DNA of 7,859 nt, taken from positions 1 through 7,859 of the forward strand of contig JAQGIJ010000067.1 of NCBI GenBank assembly GCA_028291285.1. The letters run 5' to 3'. Of the stretch, positions 6,128 through 7,859 are shown piece by piece; within the stretch, counting starts at the first letter, position 1, and each line of letters opens with the position of its first letter. This DNA comes from Phenylobacterium sp. GTDB lineage: Bacteria; Pseudomonadota; Alphaproteobacteria; Caulobacterales; Caulobacteraceae. A program made the position numbers and the translations under genes. The notes under the pieces were generated by a model. It did not search any database, had not been told where the DNA came from, and worked only from the letters and a program-made list of their open reading frames with translations.

Positions 6128-6951
6128 CCGACAGGCTCAGGCGCCGCCGCCTTCGGCCGCATCACCAGCCAGGGCGTCGGCGCCAGGCGCCATTCCCAAA
6201 CGGCCAGCAGCTGGTCGAGGTGCGGCTGGGCGTGCAGCCAGTCGGGCAGGTCGAAGACCTTCGGCTGCTGGCGCACCAGGACCAGCTCGTGGGTCGGCGA
6301 GAACCGGCCGATCAGCTCCTGCAGCGCGCCGCGGCGATAGACGTCGTGGGTCTCGGCGATGATGTTCATGGCCGCGAGCGCGGGGTTGAGGTCGGGCCGC
6401 AGGATGTCGAGCTCGGCGCCCTCCGCGTCGACCATGACCAGCACCCGCTGGCCGGCGAAGGCCTGGAAGCCGTCCGGCGGGAAGGCGGCCCCGATCTTCA
6501 CCCGCTCGGTCACGCCGTTCCTGGCGGCGAGCTCGGCGCAGGCGACGCGGGCCGCCTCGTCGATGTCATGGGCGTGGACCACGACGCCAGGCATCATCCG
6601 CGCCAGGCCGACGGCGTAGTAGCCCTCCGCGCAGCCCACATCGACGACGCAGTCCAGGCCCTGCTCGGCGAAGGCGTGCAGATGAGGATGCAGCTCGGAT
6701 TCATAGGTGCCGAGCAGGCGCGGGATCAGCGCCCCCTCGGTGGCGGTCTCCACATACTCCATGCCCGCGAAGGGCCCGCCGCGGATCCTCGCGCCGTCAC
6801 GGCTGATGTAGGTGTTGGCCAGCACGCGCGAGCGCCAGCGGCCGAGCAGCCGCAGCAGCTCGTTCATCTCCTCCAGGGCGGGCTCGGGGGAAAGCTCGCT
6901 CACCCGCCGACGGACGAGGTCGGCGTACTGGCTGGTCAGGCTCGCGGCCAT
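6124..6951 (-). CDS. FkbM-like SAM-dependent methyltransferase
   Basis: This is a 275-residue protein with a class I methyltransferase fold. The SAM-binding loop VVDVGCAEGYYAVGLA is at 102-117, followed by an acidic strand end HAHDID (126-131). VMVDAEGAELDIL (172-184) is the motif characteristic of the FkbM family, whose members O-methylate sugars or other small molecules. The N-terminal 100 residues, including GGPFAGMEYVETATEGALIP and LLGTYESELHPHL, form an extra helical/strand module before the fold. ATG at 6949-6951 is preceded by GAGGAG with a short 3-base spacing. A TTG at 7005 in the same frame has no such support. The gene is divergent from a second methyltransferase and converges with the alcohol dehydrogenase gene, sharing CTAG (6124-6127) between the two stops. 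The acceptor is unknown; glycan modification is inferred from the family only. Confidence 0.85.
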   Translation of the reverse strand: MAASLTSQYADLVRRRVSELSPEPALEEMNELLRLLGRWRSRVLANTYISRDGARIRGGPFAGMEYVETATEGALIPRLLGTYESELHPHLHAFAEQGLDCVVDVGCAEGYYAVGLARMMPGVVVHAHDIDEAARVACAELAARNGVTERVKIGAAFPPDGFQAFAGQRVLVMVDAEGAELDILRPDLNPALAAMNIIAETHDVYRRGALQELIGRFSPTHELVLVRQQPKVFDLPDWLHAQPHLDQLLAVWEWRLAPTPWLVMRPKAAAPEPVG

Positions 6952-7069
6952 AGGCTCCTCACCGAACAGATCTTGCCGCGGACAAAACCAGACGGGGCGC
7001 GCCAAGGCCAGCGCAGCCGCTCTTCGCGCCGCCGCCGAAGCCGCTTAAGGGTGCGCCACGAGATCCGAC

Positions 7070-7074
7070 GGAGG
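7070..7074 (+). promoter_or_regulatory. Ribosome binding site supporting a GTG start
   Basis: GGAGG lies 6 bases before GTG 7081. An in-frame GTG at 7051 would add ten mostly basic codons and place the Shine-Dalgarno inside the gene, so 7081 is preferred. Confidence 0.65.
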
Positions 7075-7080
7075 CGGCGC

Positions 7081-7647
7081 GTGAAGCTCAATCTCGGCTG
7101 CGGCTTCGACAGGCGCGAGGGTTGGCTTAACGCCGACGGCTTCGAAGGCTGCGCGCCCGATCTCCTGATGGACCTCGAGACGACCCCCTGGCCGCTGCAG
7201 GACGACGCGTTCGAGCACGTCCTGCTGAAGCACGTCCTGGAGCATGTCGGCGCGAGCTTCGACGTCTTCGCCGCGGTGATGCGCGAGCTCTACCGGGTGA
7301 CCGCGCCGGGCGGCGTGGTCGAGATCCACGTGCCGCACGTGCGCCACGACACCTTCTGGTCGGACCCGACCCATGTGCGCGCCTTCACCCCGCTCACCTT
7401 CACCATGATGTCCAAGCGGCAGAACCGCGCCTGGATCGAGGCGCGGGCGAACTACACCATGCTGGCGCTGGTGATGGACGTGGACTTCGAGGTGGAGAGC
7501 GTCGTCCAGGTCTATGACCCGGACTGGACCGCCAAGGTCGCGAGCGGGGAGATGACGCAGGCCGCGCTGCGCCAGATGGCGGCCCACTCGTGGAACGTCG
7601 CCCGCGAGCTGCAGGTGCGGCTGCGGGCCGTGAAGCCCTCGGCCTAG
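7081..7647 (+). CDS. Small SAM-dependent methyltransferase (type 11-like)
   Basis: This is a compact methyltransferase of 188 residues starting MKLNLGCGFDRREGWLNAD. The glycine-rich SAM loop (LNLGCG, 3-8) is at the extreme N-terminus, and the acidic residue of the second strand follows within a few residues (D19). This layout is seen in a family of predicted methyltransferases common in surface-polysaccharide gene clusters. LKHVLEHV (49-56), ELYRVTAPGGVVEIHVPH (69-86) and the HDTFWSDPTHVRAFTP segment (89-104) are the other recognisable blocks. The latter may bind substrate. It starts with GTG behind a good Shine-Dalgarno. The upstream divergent spacer (6952-7080, 129 bp) is GC-rich and shows no clear promoter on either strand. 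The stop TAG interlocks with that of the convergent M23 peptidase gene. No glycosyltransferase is visible nearby, so the substrate stays open. Confidence 0.88.
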   Translation: MKLNLGCGFDRREGWLNADGFEGCAPDLLMDLETTPWPLQDDAFEHVLLKHVLEHVGASFDVFAAVMRELYRVTAPGGVVEIHVPHVRHDTFWSDPTHVRAFTPLTFTMMSKRQNRAWIEARANYTMLALVMDVDFEVESVVQVYDPDWTAKVASGEMTQAALRQMAAHSWNVARELQVRLRAVKPSA

Positions 7648-7859
7648 CGCTTCAACGGCTGACCGGTCCCGGCCATGGCCAGGGTCTCTGCGCCCGCGCG
7701 GCTGGCGAGCAGGTCGTCGATATGGGCCTTCTCGACGTTGAAGCGCTTCAGGTCGCGCCCCGCGAGCACCGTGCCTTGCGGCACCTTGGCGCTCAGCGGA
7801 TTGACCCGCTGGCCGTTGCGCCAGATCTCGTAGTGCAGGTGCGGACCGGTGGCGAGGCC
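7644..7859 (-). CDS. M23 (LytM-type) peptidase, C-terminal end only (5' part beyond window)
   Basis: The last 71 codons of a leftward gene enter from the right edge. TGPHLHYEIWRNG near the fragment's start is the C-terminal zinc motif of M23 metallopeptidases (HxH), followed by RVNPLS, the usual end of the domain. M23 enzymes cut peptide cross-links in peptidoglycan, or act as catalytically dead activators of amidases, in the periplasm. Both histidines of HxH are present, which favours an active enzyme, but the first zinc motif (HxxxD) lies outside the window. About 48 residues follow the domain, polar at first (LKRFNVEKAHIDDLLASRAG) and ending in QPLKR. The stop shares CTAG (7644-7647) with that of the convergent methyltransferase gene. 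Whether the full protein has a signal peptide, coiled coil or LysM domain cannot be seen. Confidence 0.88.
   Translation of the reverse strand, partial: GLATGPHLHYEIWRNGQRVNPLSAKVPQGTVLAGRDLKRFNVEKAHIDDLLASRAGAETLAMAGTGQPLKR

Noticed and set aside
6952..7005. Longer FkbM-like protein starting at TTG 7005
   Set aside because: TTG is a rare start and has no Shine-Dalgarno here; GAGGAG precedes ATG 6951.
4795..7080. Plus-strand open frame continuous upstream of the small methyltransferase
   Set aside because: It crosses the dehydrogenase gene in another frame and the FkbM-like gene in antisense, and its translation has no domain character. Only the part from GTG 7081 behind a Shine-Dalgarno is real.
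7669..7678. Palindrome GGCCATGGCC near the M23 gene end
   Set aside because: It is in coding sequence and made of common Ala/Met/Ala codons; chance is the simplest explanation.
7739..7750. Perfect 12-bp palindrome TGAAGCGCTTCA
   Set aside because: It lies inside the M23 coding sequence and reads as ordinary codons (LKRF). No partner element or context points to a binding site.

Overview
The window is high-GC DNA from an alphaproteobacterium. I would guess Caulobacterales (a Caulobacter or Phenylobacterium relative), from the codon usage, the UbiG sequence and the lysC/ubiG adjacency I associate with that group. The genus is an inference and was not checked against a database. It holds ten protein-coding genes, two of them cut by the window edges. 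I see no rRNA, tRNA, CRISPR array, insertion sequence or phage gene. No gap between genes exceeds 300 bases.

Layout, left to right. Aspartate kinase (lysC) runs leftward off the window. A 137-bp divergent spacer follows, then a rightward block: an AbrB-type antitoxin with an extra N-terminal helix-turn-helix, a VapC-like PIN-domain toxin overlapping it by 8 bp, ubiG (ubiquinone O-methyltransferase) 2 bp further on, and an alpha/beta hydrolase with a GTG start. A leftward chromate-transporter gene (chrA) converges on the hydrolase. Divergent from chrA is a rightward zinc-dependent alcohol dehydrogenase. It converges with a leftward FkbM-like methyltransferase, which is divergent from a second, small SAM-dependent methyltransferase. 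That gene converges with the 3' end of a leftward M23 (LytM) peptidase gene.

Most genes are ordinary housekeeping or accessory functions: aspartate-family amino acid synthesis, ubiquinone synthesis, chromate export, alcohol oxidation and murein hydrolysis. I do not see a convincing undescribed multi-gene system. The points most worth a second look are: (1) a toxin-antitoxin pair between lysC and ubiG, arranged so that ubiG probably depends at least partly on the toxin-antitoxin transcript; (2) a compact promoter/operator with a perfect 10-bp palindrome before the antitoxin, whose product has two putative DNA-binding modules; (3) two convergent gene pairs whose stop codons interlock on a shared CTAG, with no space for terminators; and (4) a divergent pair of unrelated methyltransferases of types often linked to surface glycans.
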